Counted from the stretch's first letter, positions 44,568-56,376 are shown. The stretch is DNA of 64,000 bases from Micromonospora kangleipakensis (GCF_004217615.1 NZ_SHLD01000001.1:7130001-7194000), one strand, 5' to 3'. A program made the numbers and translations. Notes: generated by a model from the letters alone, not told the origin.

Positions 44568-45956
44568 TCACGGCAGGGCCGGCGCGGTGCCGCCCACGAG
44601 CCAGGCGTCGAGGAGCGCGCGCAGCGGCCGGCCGGCGACCCGTTCGGCGTACGCGACGAAGTCGGCGGTGGTGGCGGTGCCGTCCCGACGCTCGGTCGTC
44701 CAGCCGCGCAGGATGCTGAAGAAGGCGTCGTCGCCGACCGCGCGGCGCAGCGCGTGCACGGCCAGCGCCCCCCGCTGGTAGACGGCGTCGCCGAACATCG
44801 CCGGCCGGCCCGGGTCGAGCGACTGCCGGGTCCAGTCGGTGACCGCGTACTCGGTGGCGAAGGCCCGCGCCACGGTGCGGCCGCCGTCGTGCTCGGCCCA
44901 GAGCCATTCGGCGTACGTGGCGAAGCCCTCGTTGAGCCAGATGTCGCTCCACCGGGCCACCGAGACGCTGTCGCCGAACCACTGGTGGGCCAGTTCGTGC
45001 GCGACCACCTCGGTGTCGGGCCGGCCGCCGCGGAAGAAGCCCGGCCCGTAGACCGGCCGGGACTGGGTCTCCAGGGCGTACCGGATGCGCTCGTCGGCGA
45101 CCGCGATGCCGCCGTACGCGTCGAACGGGTACGGGCCGAAGCGGCTGGCCAGGAAGTCGGCGATCTCGCCGGTGCGGGCGAGCGAGGCGGCGGCGGGCCC
45201 GTCCGCCGGCAGCCCGGCCGCCACCGCGGTGACCATCGGCTTCCCGGCGTGGGTACCGGTCGACACCCGGTAGTTTCCGATCACCAGCGTGGTCAGGTAG
45301 CTGGCCATCGGCGAGCCCTCTGACCAGCTCCAGGTGGTCCAGCCGTCCCGGCTCGCCCGGGACCGCAGCACCCCGTTGCTCAGCGCGGCGAGCCCGTCGG
45401 GGACGGTCACCTCAAGGTCGTAGGTGGCCTTGTCGGAGGGGTGGTCGTCGACCGGGAACCAGGTGCTCGCGGACTCCGGCTGGCCGAGGGCGACAGCGCC
45501 GTCCCCGGTGGCCTGGAAGCCACCGCTGCCCAGCTCGCCGATGGAGAGCGGCTGCGGCACGCCGGCGTAGGCCACCTCGGTGGTGAACGACTTCCCGGAC
45601 GGCAGACCGTGGGCGGGGGTGACGACGAGTTCGTTGCCGTCGCGGCGGTGTCGCGCGGGCGCGCCGTCGACGCGTACCCGGTCGACGGTGAGGCCGGCGA
45701 GGTCGAGGTTGAACCGGGAGAGCCCGGCGGTCGCGGTGGCGGTGACCGTCGCCTCGCCGGTCAGCCGGTCGCTGCCCGGGTCGTAGCGGATCTTCAGCCG
45801 GTAGTGCGCGACGTCGTACCCGCCGTTGCCCGCCCCCGGCACGTACGGATCCCCCACCTCCGCCGCCCCGGCGCGGAACCGCCCGTTCTCGGTACATCCC
45901 CCGACCAGCAGCCCCATTCCCAGCACGGCCGCCAACCCACCCCGCCACCACCTCAC
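44568..45956 (-). CDS. M1-family metallopeptidase lipoprotein (paralogue)
   Basis: The 462-residue protein parallels its downstream neighbour: lipobox LVGGC (Cys21), the same DPYVPGAGNGGYDVAHYRLKIRYDP start, YALETQSRP and the zinc site HELAHQWFG (320-328) with NEGFATYAEW. Both catalytic motifs are intact, so both should be active. The GTG at 45956 has TAGGCT (complement of 45963-45968) six bases upstream and no ribosome site, pointing to a leaderless message that may continue through the second gene. Confidence 0.93.
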   Translation of the reverse strand: MRWWRGGLAAVLGMGLLVGGCTENGRFRAGAAEVGDPYVPGAGNGGYDVAHYRLKIRYDPGSDRLTGEATVTATATAGLSRFNLDLAGLTVDRVRVDGAPARHRRDGNELVVTPAHGLPSGKSFTTEVAYAGVPQPLSIGELGSGGFQATGDGAVALGQPESASTWFPVDDHPSDKATYDLEVTVPDGLAALSNGVLRSRASRDGWTTWSWSEGSPMASYLTTLVIGNYRVSTGTHAGKPMVTAVAAGLPADGPAAASLARTGEIADFLASRFGPYPFDAYGGIAVADERIRYALETQSRPVYGPGFFRGGRPDTEVVAHELAHQWFGDSVSVARWSDIWLNEGFATYAEWLWAEHDGGRTVARAFATEYAVTDWTRQSLDPGRPAMFGDAVYQRGALAVHALRRAVGDDAFFSILRGWTTERRDGTATTADFVAYAERVAGRPLRALLDAWLVGGTAPALP

Positions 45957-45985
45957 CAGCCGAGCCTAAGCCGACGGCCCGCGCC

Positions 45986-46036
45986 GATCATGGAGTTGTG
46001 CCGGATGACGAACGGGAGGAACCGGGCGGGGTGGGG
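45986..46036. repeat. Degenerate half copy of the dispersed palindrome with C-rich tract
   Basis: Directly after the guaB3 stop on the minus strand comes CCCCACCCCGCCC and, about 30 bases on, CACAACTCCATGATC, which resembles the right arm CAACAACTTCATGATC of the element at 2121-2179. The other arm is not visible. I regard it as a possible decayed copy. Confidence 0.4.
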
Positions 46037-47155
46037 TCAGCGGTCGAGGACGAGACCGACCTTCTGGAACTCCTTGAGGTCGCGGTAGCCGCACTTGGCC
46101 ATCGCGCGGCGCAGGCCGCCGAAGAGGTTGAGCTGGCCGTCCGGCTCGTCGGCCGGGCCGAAGAGGAGCCGCTCCATCGAGCCGAGCGGCTCGCCGGCCA
46201 CCTCGAAAGCGCCACGGGGCAGCGACGGGTGGCTGGCCGCCGAGTGCCACCAGGCGCCGCCGGCGGGGGCCTCCTCGCACAGCGAGAGCGCCTCGCCGAG
46301 CGTCACCGCGTCCGCGCCGCAGCCGAGCGCCTTGGCGATGTCGCCGGAGGTCTGGATGTCGCCGTCGGCGATCAGGTGCACGTACCGGCCACCGGTCTCG
46401 TCGAGGTAGTCGCGGCGGGCCGCCGCCGCGTCGGCGATCGCGGTGGCCATCGGCACCCGGATGCCGAGCACCGACTCGGTGGTGGACCAGTCGTCGCCGC
46501 CGATGCCGACGATCACGCCGGCCGCGCCGGTCCGCATCAGGTGCAGCGCCGTCTTGTAGTCGGTGCAGCCGCCGACGATGACCGGCAGGTCGAGGTCGGC
46601 GATGAACTCCTTGAGGTTGAGCGGCTCGTCGGTGGTGGAGACGTGCTCGGCGGAGACGATGGTGCCCTGGATGACCAGGATGTCCACGCCGGCGTCGAGG
46701 ATCACAGGGGCGAGCGCCAGGGTGTGCTGCGGGGAGACCCGGACGGCCACCGTGCCGCCGCCGGCCCGCAGCTCACGGACCCGCTCGGCGATCAGGTCGG
46801 GGCGGATCGGCTCGGCGTACACCTCCTGGAGCCGCTTGGTGGCGCGGGCGTCCTCGTCGAGGCCGGCCAGCTCCTCCAGCACCTTGGCTGGGTTCTCGTA
46901 CCGGGTCCAGAGGCCCTCGACGTTGAGCACGCCGAGCCCGCCGAGCTGGCCGAGCCGGACCGCGGACGAGGGGCTCATCGTCGCGTCGGAGGGGTGCCCG
47001 ACGCAGGGGATGCCGAACTGGTACGCGTCGAGCTGCCAGGCGGTGGAGACGTCGTCGACGTCCCGGGTGCGGCGGCTCGGCACGATGGCGATGTCGTCCA
47101 GGTGGTAGCCGCGCTGCGCGGTCTTGCCCAGCCCGATCTCGACCACGTCACGCAT
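46037..47155 (-). CDS. guaB3: GuaB3-type IMP dehydrogenase-like protein
   Basis: The 372-residue protein has the TIM-barrel of the IMP dehydrogenase/GMP reductase family without CBS domains. It begins RDVVEIGLGKTAQRGYHLDDIAIVPSRRTRD, typical of GuaB3, and includes GGCTDYKTALHLMRTGAAGVIVG and VPMATAIADAAAARRDYLDETGGRYVHLIADG. The loop that carries the catalytic Cys in GuaB (GPGAICTTR) here reads GIGGDDWSTTESVLG and has no Cys. It is 28 bp from guaB and probably in one operon. Its reaction is uncertain; it may be regulatory or use another chemistry. Confidence 0.9.
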   Translation of the reverse strand: MRDVVEIGLGKTAQRGYHLDDIAIVPSRRTRDVDDVSTAWQLDAYQFGIPCVGHPSDATMSPSSAVRLGQLGGLGVLNVEGLWTRYENPAKVLEELAGLDEDARATKRLQEVYAEPIRPDLIAERVRELRAGGGTVAVRVSPQHTLALAPVILDAGVDILVIQGTIVSAEHVSTTDEPLNLKEFIADLDLPVIVGGCTDYKTALHLMRTGAAGVIVGIGGDDWSTTESVLGIRVPMATAIADAAAARRDYLDETGGRYVHLIADGDIQTSGDIAKALGCGADAVTLGEALSLCEEAPAGGAWWHSAASHPSLPRGAFEVAGEPLGSMERLLFGPADEPDGQLNLFGGLRRAMAKCGYRDLKEFQKVGLVLDR

Positions 47156-47183
47156 GGGGACTCCAGGTGTTTGGGGGTGATGG

Positions 47184-48941
<1,758 letters not shown>

Positions 48942-49352
48942 GTGCACGACGAGCCCATCGACCCGTTCAACGGCGACCCGGCCGATCCGACCGCCGGCCT
49001 GCAGGATCCGCGCGAGGACGACCCGCTGGACCCGCTGACCGAGGTCGAGCGTCAGGACGTCCTGGAAGATCTCGCCGACCTGGAGATCTACCAGGCCCTG
49101 CTGGCGCCGATCGGGGTGCGCGGGCTGGTGATCGAGTGCGAGGACTGCCGCGAGCCGCACTACTTCGACTGGGACCTGCTCCGGGGCAACCTGCGCCACC
49201 TGCTCAGCTCCGGCCGGCCCCGGGTGCACGAGCCGGCCTACGACCCGGACCCGGACCACTACGTCACCTGGGACTACGCCCGCGGCTACGCCGACGGGGT
49301 GCACGACACGCTGACCGAGGGCACCGAGGAGGACGAGTCCCCGGACGCCTGA
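48942..49352 (+). CDS. DUF5319-family protein
   Basis: The 136-residue acidic protein contains PIDPFNGDPADP, a central helix LTEVERQDVLEDLADLEIYQALLAPIGVRGLVIECEDCREPHYFDWDLLRGNLRHLL and WDYARGYADGVHD. The CxxC pair followed by His suggests metal binding. A DUF5319 protein lies next to guaB and near the whiB3/sigD genes in actinobacteria (Rv3412 in M. tuberculosis), as here. Function is unknown. The GTG start is set by the -10 box six bases upstream. Confidence 0.85.
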   Translation: MHDEPIDPFNGDPADPTAGLQDPREDDPLDPLTEVERQDVLEDLADLEIYQALLAPIGVRGLVIECEDCREPHYFDWDLLRGNLRHLLSSGRPRVHEPAYDPDPDHYVTWDYARGYADGVHDTLTEGTEEDESPDA

Positions 49353-49389
49353 GCGGCGCGCCCGGCGCGTCCACCGGCGGTGAGGCGGC

Positions 49390-50190
49390 TCAGGCGACCA
49401 GTCCGGCGCGGAAGCCGGCGGCCACGGCGTGCGCCCGGTCCCGGGCGCCGAGCTTGCGGAAGAGCCGCCGGGCGTGGGTCTTGACGGTGTCCTCGGAGAC
49501 GAACAGCTCCCGGCCGATCTCCGCGTTGCTCTTCCCCTCGGCCATGCCGAGCAGCACCTGGAGCTCCCGTTCGGTGAGCCCGACGGGGGTCCGGCCGGTG
49601 CGCGTCCCGGCCCCGGAGCGCTGCTGACCGCTCGGCGGCGCGGGTTCCGGCTCCGCCTCGTCGTCGCCGCGCTGCACCGGCACCACGGTCGGCACACCGC
49701 CGGCCCCCTCCCCCGGGGTCGTCGTCCAGCCGGGCGTCGGCCGCGCCGGCGCGGACCGTACCGGCCCGCCGACGGCCGCGGCGTCCCGGGCCGGGTCGGT
49801 GACCCGGTTCCGGGAGGGCCGTCCGGGCGCGGCGAGCAGCAGCAGCGCCTTCGCGACCGCGCTGGTCAGGTCGTGGTCGACGCCCTGGATCAACCCCCGG
49901 GCCCCCGCGCTGATGGTGGCCGCGGCCGCCTCCGACTCCTCGGCGCCGAGCAGCAGCACCGCGGCCTGGGGCGCCCGGGCGAGCACCCGGCGCACGAAGC
50001 CGGCGCTGTCCGGCCGGGTGAGCGCGGTGTCGGCGAGCACGACGTCCACCGGGCGCTCGGCGAGCCGCAGCATCACCTCGGGATCGGAGACGGCGGTTCG
50101 GACGATCGCGGACAGCCCGAGTCGGGCCGCCGCGGAGGTCAGCTGCTGGGCCGCGGTCGGTGTCCGAACGCACACGAGAACGGTACGCAC
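49390..50190 (-). CDS. bldM: BldM-like atypical response regulator
   Basis: The 266-residue protein has a receiver-like domain (1-115), a long Pro/Arg/Thr linker (about 118-195) and a LuxR helix-turn-helix (LTERELQVLLGMAEGKSNAEIGRELFVSEDTVKTHARRLFRKLGARDRAHAVAAGF). That end is very like Streptomyces BldM, a sporulation regulator encoded beside whiD and guaB. The receiver is degenerate: the N-terminal acidic pair is missing (VLVCVRTPT), although an Asp remains in VVLADTAL, so phosphorylation is doubtful. GAGAGGAG precedes the GTG. It is divergent from the WhiB-family gene. Confidence 0.78.
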   Translation of the reverse strand: MRTVLVCVRTPTAAQQLTSAAARLGLSAIVRTAVSDPEVMLRLAERPVDVVLADTALTRPDSAGFVRRVLARAPQAAVLLLGAEESEAAAATISAGARGLIQGVDHDLTSAVAKALLLLAAPGRPSRNRVTDPARDAAAVGGPVRSAPARPTPGWTTTPGEGAGGVPTVVPVQRGDDEAEPEPAPPSGQQRSGAGTRTGRTPVGLTERELQVLLGMAEGKSNAEIGRELFVSEDTVKTHARRLFRKLGARDRAHAVAAGFRAGLVA

Positions 50191-50444
50191 AGTGGTCTCC
50201 TCTCCGCCTCAGAGCAGACCATGGCCGGGTCGCGTCGCGAGGAGGTTCGAGGCAATCATCCGAACTTTTCCGGCAGATGGGGCATATGCCGCTAGTTGCC
50301 CGAGGTTTTCGATCACAGATGTGTGAGCGCGGGAAAGCCCGGGTACCGAGACGCCAGGCCGGAAACGGTGCGCCTGCGCGGACCGCCGCCCGGTAGCTGG
50401 CCATGAAGGATTCTCCGCGGTGCCGCGCGGGAGGAGGGGTGCTG
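50191..50444. promoter_or_regulatory. Divergent promoter region bldM-like / whiD-like
   Basis: About 250 bases separate two divergent regulator genes. The middle part (50255-50330) is less GC-rich and probably holds both promoters. I cannot point to a single convincing -35/-10 pair. Confidence 0.35.
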
Positions 50445-50828
50445 ATGTCGAATGTACGTAGACTGCCCGGACCCATCGTCGATCTCTGGGACTGGCAGCG
50501 GCTCGGTGCCTGCCGGGGCCGGGACAGCGCCCAGTTCTTCCACCCGGACGGCGAGCGCGGCTCGTCGCGGCTGCGCCGCGAGTCCGGCGCCAAGGCCGTC
50601 TGCCGCGCCTGCCCGGTGCGCGCCGAGTGCGCCGCGCACGCTCTCGCGGTCCGCGAGCCGTACGGCGTGTGGGGCGGGTTCAGCGAGTCCGAGCGACTCC
50701 GGCTGCTCGCCCTGGGCTGGGAGGACCTGGCCGACCGCCGGCAGAGCCGGGTCGACGTCGCCCGGCTGGAGGCCCGCCTCGGCCAGCCGCACAAGTCGAC
50801 CGTCCCGGACCAGCGCAAGATCGCCTGA
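50445..50828 (+). CDS. whiD: WhiB-family iron-sulfur regulator (WhiD/WhiB3-like)
   Basis: WhiB proteins carry a [4Fe-4S] cluster, bind sigma factor region 4 and control development or redox response. The 127-residue protein has four Cys in the pattern C-x29-C-x2-C-x5-C (LGACRG ... AVCRACPVRAEC), the turn GVWGGFSE and a basic end. I choose the ATG at 50445 because GGAGG (50430-50437) lies about eight bases upstream. Position beside a BldM-like gene and near groEL matches Streptomyces whiD and mycobacterial whiB3. Orthology is inferred from context. Confidence 0.9.
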   Translation: MSNVRRLPGPIVDLWDWQRLGACRGRDSAQFFHPDGERGSSRLRRESGAKAVCRACPVRAECAAHALAVREPYGVWGGFSESERLRLLALGWEDLADRRQSRVDVARLEARLGQPHKSTVPDQRKIA

Positions 50829-50849
50829 CCCCGTCCGACAGACCACACC

Positions 50850-50881
50850 GACGCCGCGCCCCACGCCCGGGGCGCGGCGTC
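50850..50881 (+). terminator. Terminator after the WhiB-family gene
   Basis: GACGCCGCGCCCC (50850-50862) pairs perfectly with GGGGCGCGGCGTC (50869-50881) around a six-base loop, 22 bases after the stop codon. A second small dyad CGTAGC/GCTACG (50945-50965) follows in otherwise empty sequence. Confidence 0.85.
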
Positions 50882-51021
50882 GTCGCGTTCGCCTCGTTAT
50901 CAGCCCGGGCGAGCGCTCGGTCGAGTCATTGGCGACATCAGCTTCGTAGCGTCCAACCAGCTACGCGCCCCGCCAACGCCGCCCCCGGCCGGCGCAACCG
51001 CCGGCACGCTGGCACCGCGCC

Positions 51022-52656
51022 TCAGCGGACGGTGACCTTGACGGTGTGCCAGCCGGTGGCGCCGTCCGGCTCGACCGGCCGCCGCTCCGCCGTCTGGCTG
51101 ACGCCGTCGGCGTCCGTGGCCCGCACCTGGAGGCTGTGCTCACCCGGGGTGGCCTCCCAGCGCCAGGACCACTGCACCCAGGTGTCCACCGAGACCGTCG
51201 GGGCGACCGTCGCCTCCCGCCAGGGGCCGTCGTCGACGCGTACCTCGACCTTGCGGATGCCCCGGTGCTGGGCCCAGGCCACGCCGGCGACCATGACCGG
51301 ACCGGCGGTGAGCCGGTTGCGCGACCGGGGCGCGTCGATCCGCGACTGCGTCTTGATCGGCCCCTGCGCCGACCACCCGCGCGGCACCCAGTACGCGTCG
51401 AAGTCGGCGAAGCTGGTCAGCTCCAGCTCGGTGACCCACTTGCAGGCCGAGACGTAGCCGTAGAGCCCGGGCACCACCATCCGCACGGGGAAGCCGTGCT
51501 CGACCGGCAGCGGCTCCCCGTTCATCCCGACCGCGAGCAGCGCGTCCCGCCCGTCCCGCAGCACCGCCGTCGGGGTGCCGCAGGTCCAGCCGTCGACCGA
51601 ACGGCCGACCACCTGGTCGGCGCCCTCCTCCGGCTCGGCCTCGTCGAGCAGTTCCTTGATCGGTACGCCCAGCCAGCGCGCGTTGCCGATCAGGTCCCCG
51701 CCGACGTCGTTGGAGACGCAGGCCAGGGTGACGTACCGCTCCACCATGGGCCGGGCGAGCAGGTCGGCGAAGCTCAGCTCGATCGGGTTGCGGACCCGGC
51801 CGTGGATGCGCAGCCGCCAGGTCGCCGGGTCCACCTGCGGCACCACCAGCGCGGTGTCGATCCGGTAGAAGCCGGCGTTGGGGGTCACGTAGGGGGCGAG
51901 CTGGGCCAGCGAGAGGTCGGCGCCGGCCGGCACCGCCGGCGCGGCGGCCGACGGGGTGGGCAGCGCGACGGCCTGCCGGGCCGCCGAGACGCCCCGCCGG
52001 CCGGCCAGCCAGTGCCCGCCGAGGCCGGCCACGGCCGCCGCACCCATCATCGCGCCGACGCCGGTCAGGAAGCGCCGCCGTCCCTCCGGATCGATCTCTT
52101 CCCCGGCGGCGGGTCGCGCCCGCGGTTGTCCGTCCGGCCCGCGCGGCCCGGTGGCTGGCGCCCCCGGCCCGGCCTCGGTGGACGCCGGCTCAGCCCGCGG
52201 CGGCGACCACGACCAGAGCTCCGGTTGCAGCGGTCCGGCCAGGAGCAGCCAGAGGGCCAGCGCGCCGAGCGCAGCGCCGACCAGCGAGGGGAGCGCGTCG
52301 AAGCCGTTCGCGCCGGCCCGGGTCAGCGCGGCGGCCACCCCGAGGGCGGCGAAGGCGACGATGCCGGCCAGCCCGATCCAGAGCCGGCGGGCGGCCAGCA
52401 CGCCGAGCACCGCGGCGAACGCCGCGAGCAGCAGGGCCGTCCCAACCAGCAGGGCGATCTTGTCGTACGTGCCGAAGAGCGCGATGGCGAACTGCTTCAG
52501 CGACTCGGGGACGACGTCGACGACCAGCCCCCCGACCGCGATCAGCGGTGCGGAGCGGGCTCCGGTGAGGACGGCCACCGGTTCGGCGGCGCCGATCGCC
52601 ACCGCGGCGGCGGTGATCCCGGCCAGCGCGGCGTGCCCGCGGGACGTGGTGGTCAT
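51022..52656 (-). CDS. Polytopic membrane molybdopterin oxidoreductase (sulfite-oxidase type)
   Basis: The 544-residue protein has four or five helices in its first 141 residues, a Pro-rich cytoplasmic linker, a twin-arginine motif RRRFLTG (193-199) followed by a further helix, and an external molybdopterin domain with YVTLACVSNDVGG (Cys313, Mo ligand), LIGNARWLGVPIKELL, GFPVRMVVPGLYGYVSACKWV and a C-terminal dimerisation domain. Sulfite oxidase/MsrP-type enzymes share this fold. The layout suggests Sec insertion of the first helices and Tat export of the last. The ATG at 52656 is favoured; an in-frame GTG lies at 52677. Substrate is unknown. Confidence 0.9.
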   Translation of the reverse strand: MTTTSRGHAALAGITAAAVAIGAAEPVAVLTGARSAPLIAVGGLVVDVVPESLKQFAIALFGTYDKIALLVGTALLLAAFAAVLGVLAARRLWIGLAGIVAFAALGVAAALTRAGANGFDALPSLVGAALGALALWLLLAGPLQPELWSWSPPRAEPASTEAGPGAPATGPRGPDGQPRARPAAGEEIDPEGRRRFLTGVGAMMGAAAVAGLGGHWLAGRRGVSAARQAVALPTPSAAAPAVPAGADLSLAQLAPYVTPNAGFYRIDTALVVPQVDPATWRLRIHGRVRNPIELSFADLLARPMVERYVTLACVSNDVGGDLIGNARWLGVPIKELLDEAEPEEGADQVVGRSVDGWTCGTPTAVLRDGRDALLAVGMNGEPLPVEHGFPVRMVVPGLYGYVSACKWVTELELTSFADFDAYWVPRGWSAQGPIKTQSRIDAPRSRNRLTAGPVMVAGVAWAQHRGIRKVEVRVDDGPWREATVAPTVSVDTWVQWSWRWEATPGEHSLQVRATDADGVSQTAERRPVEPDGATGWHTVKVTVR

Positions 52657-52723
52657 CGGACCAGTCTTGTCGATCACCGGACCGGACCGGTAGCGGCGTC
52701 AGCGTTCCGTAACCAGATACGGG

Positions 52724-52758
52724 TCAGGGCACACCGTCGGCGTGACGGTGTGCCCTGA
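52724..52758. terminator. groEL terminator hairpin
   Basis: TCAGGGCACACCGTC (52724-52738) pairs perfectly with GACGGTGTGCCCTGA (52744-52758) around GGCGT, 21 bases after the groEL stop (minus strand). It separates groEL from the molybdoenzyme gene. Confidence 0.88.
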
Positions 52759-52779
52759 CGTCGTCCGTACGGCGTCGGG

Positions 52780-54805
<2,026 letters not shown>

Positions 54806-54945
54806 GGGCATACCCTCCTGGGGTACTTGGTTTCGTTGCCGGACGGCTAGCCGAACGGCGTCAATCTGCCACATGCCACCGGGCGGGGCCGTCGTCGCGG
54901 GTGCCGGTCCGCCTGGCGTTCAGCGCCCGGGCCGAGGCCCGGAAG

Positions 54946-54972
54946 CTGGCACCCTCGATGGGAGAGTGCTAA
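54946..54972. promoter_or_regulatory. CIRCE element 2 (HrcA operator, proximal)
   Basis: CTGGCACCC, nine bases and GAGTGCTAA (54946-54972) match the CIRCE consensus TTAGCACTC-N9-GAGTGCTAA: the right half exactly, the left half with four differences as read here. On the minus strand it lies just downstream of the -10 box, so repressor bound there would cover the transcription start. Confidence 0.8.
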
Positions 54973-54976
54973 TCGC

Positions 54977-55005
54977 AGGTTATTCCTCGGCTAGCACTCC
55001 GTCAA
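54977..55005 (-). promoter_or_regulatory. groESL promoter
   Basis: On the minus strand TTGACG (complement of 55000-55005) and TAACCT (complement of 54977-54982) are 17 bases apart, an optimal promoter. The -35 box lies inside CIRCE 1 and the start site falls at the edge of CIRCE 2. Confidence 0.8.
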
Positions 55006-55017
55006 GGAGAGTGCCAG
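54991..55017. promoter_or_regulatory. CIRCE element 1 (HrcA operator, distal)
   Basis: CTAGCACTC-N9-GAGTGCCAG (54991-55017) is a near-consensus CIRCE inverted repeat with the required nine-base spacer. HrcA would bind here and block the -35 box until heat shock. Confidence 0.92.
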
Positions 55018-55147
55018 CGCGTCGCCCCGATGAGCATGATCGACCTCGGGTGCGGCAGGCCGCGGCGTCCCGACCGCGGGGCACCCCGCCGTGCCGCACC
55101 GGGCCCCGCCCGGCCGATCCGCGCGGGTGGGCGGGGAGAATGGCGCG

Positions 55148-56332
55148 GTGGATCTCGACCAGTTGGCCGCGCTGCGTACCCCCGAGGGGTCGGCCGCGCT
55201 CGCCGCGGCCACCGAGGTGGCCGGCGGCGACCCGCTGGCCGCGGCCGCCGCGCTCCGCTCGGCCGGGGTGCCGCCCGGGCTGGCCGCCGCCGCGCTCACC
55301 CAGGCCGAGCTGCGCCGCCGCGCCGCCGGCAAGTTCGGGCCGGCCGCCGCGGGGATGTTCCTCACCCGGGCCGGGCTGGAACAGGCCACCCGCCGGGTGG
55401 TCGCCGACCGGCGGGCCGCGCGGCTGCGCGCCGCCGGGGTGCGCACTCTGGCCGACCTGGGCTGCGGCCTCGGCGCGGACGCGCTCGCCGCCGCCCGAGC
55501 CGGGATCCGGGTGTACGGCGTGGAGGCCGATCTGGTGACCGCCGCGATGGCCGCCGCCAACGCCGAGGCCGCGGGGCTGGCCGACGCGTTCACGGTGGAG
55601 TGCGGCGACGCGACCGCCTTCGACGTCAGCCGGGTGGACGGGGTCTTCTGCGACCCGGCCCGGCGGAGTGCCACCGGGCGGCGGATCTTCGACCCGAACT
55701 CCTACTCGCCGCCGTGGGACTTCGTCACCGGGCTCGCCGAGCGGGTGCCGCACACCGTGGTCAAGGTGGCCCCCGGGCTGGACCACGCACTGATCCCGCC
55801 CGGCGCCGAGGCGGAGTGGGTCAGCGTGGACGGCGACCTGGTGGAGGCCGCGCTCTGGTGCGGCCGGCTCGCCGAGGTCCCCCGCCGGGCCACCCTGCTG
55901 CGCGGCGACACCCCGCACGTGCTGACCGGCTCCGGCGCGGCGGAGGCCCCGGTCGGACCGGCCCGCCGGTTCCTGTACGACCCGGACCCGGCGGTGGTCC
56001 GCGCGCACCTGGTCGCCGAGCTGGCCGGGGAGCTGGACGCCACCCTGGCCGACCCGAGCATCGCCTACCTGTACGCCGACTCCCCCATCCGCACCCCGTA
56101 CGGCCGCTGCCTGGAGGTGACCGACGTGCTGCCGTTCTCGCTCAAGCGGCTGCGCGCCCTGCTCCGGGAACGCCGGGTCGGCCGGGTGGAGATCCTCAAG
56201 CGCGGCTCGGCGCTGGAGCCGGAGAAGCTGCGCCGGGACCTGAGGCTCGCCGGCGACGCGGCGGCGAGCCTGGTGCTGACCCGGGTGGCCGGCGCGCCCA
56301 CCGTGCTCGTCGGCCAGCCGGTGCCCGCCTGA
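55148..56332 (+). CDS. Class I SAM-dependent methyltransferase, THUMP-like family
   Basis: The 394-residue protein has an N-terminal helical region (1-95), a Rossmann methyltransferase core with motif I DLGCGLGAD (103-111), the acidic GVEAD that holds the ribose, and FCDPARR (168-173) at the position of the catalytic motif. The C-terminal part (FSLKRLRALLRERRVGRVEILKRGSALEPEKLRRDLRL) is the THUMP-like domain typical of this actinobacterial family, which suggests an RNA substrate. GGGGAGA precedes the GTG at 55148. It is divergent from groES. The target base is unknown. Confidence 0.85.
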   Translation: MDLDQLAALRTPEGSAALAAATEVAGGDPLAAAAALRSAGVPPGLAAAALTQAELRRRAAGKFGPAAAGMFLTRAGLEQATRRVVADRRAARLRAAGVRTLADLGCGLGADALAAARAGIRVYGVEADLVTAAMAAANAEAAGLADAFTVECGDATAFDVSRVDGVFCDPARRSATGRRIFDPNSYSPPWDFVTGLAERVPHTVVKVAPGLDHALIPPGAEAEWVSVDGDLVEAALWCGRLAEVPRRATLLRGDTPHVLTGSGAAEAPVGPARRFLYDPDPAVVRAHLVAELAGELDATLADPSIAYLYADSPIRTPYGRCLEVTDVLPFSLKRLRALLRERRVGRVEILKRGSALEPEKLRRDLRLAGDAAASLVLTRVAGAPTVLVGQPVPA

Positions 56333-56376
56333 ATTCCGGCTCGCCCGCCCGGCCGGGTCCGGGTTAGCTTGTCGGC

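Noticed and set aside
54806..54811. ATG at 54811 as groES start
   Set aside because: It lies only two bases from AGGAGGG. The GTG at 54805 has proper spacing and gives the usual length, although the ATG cannot be excluded.
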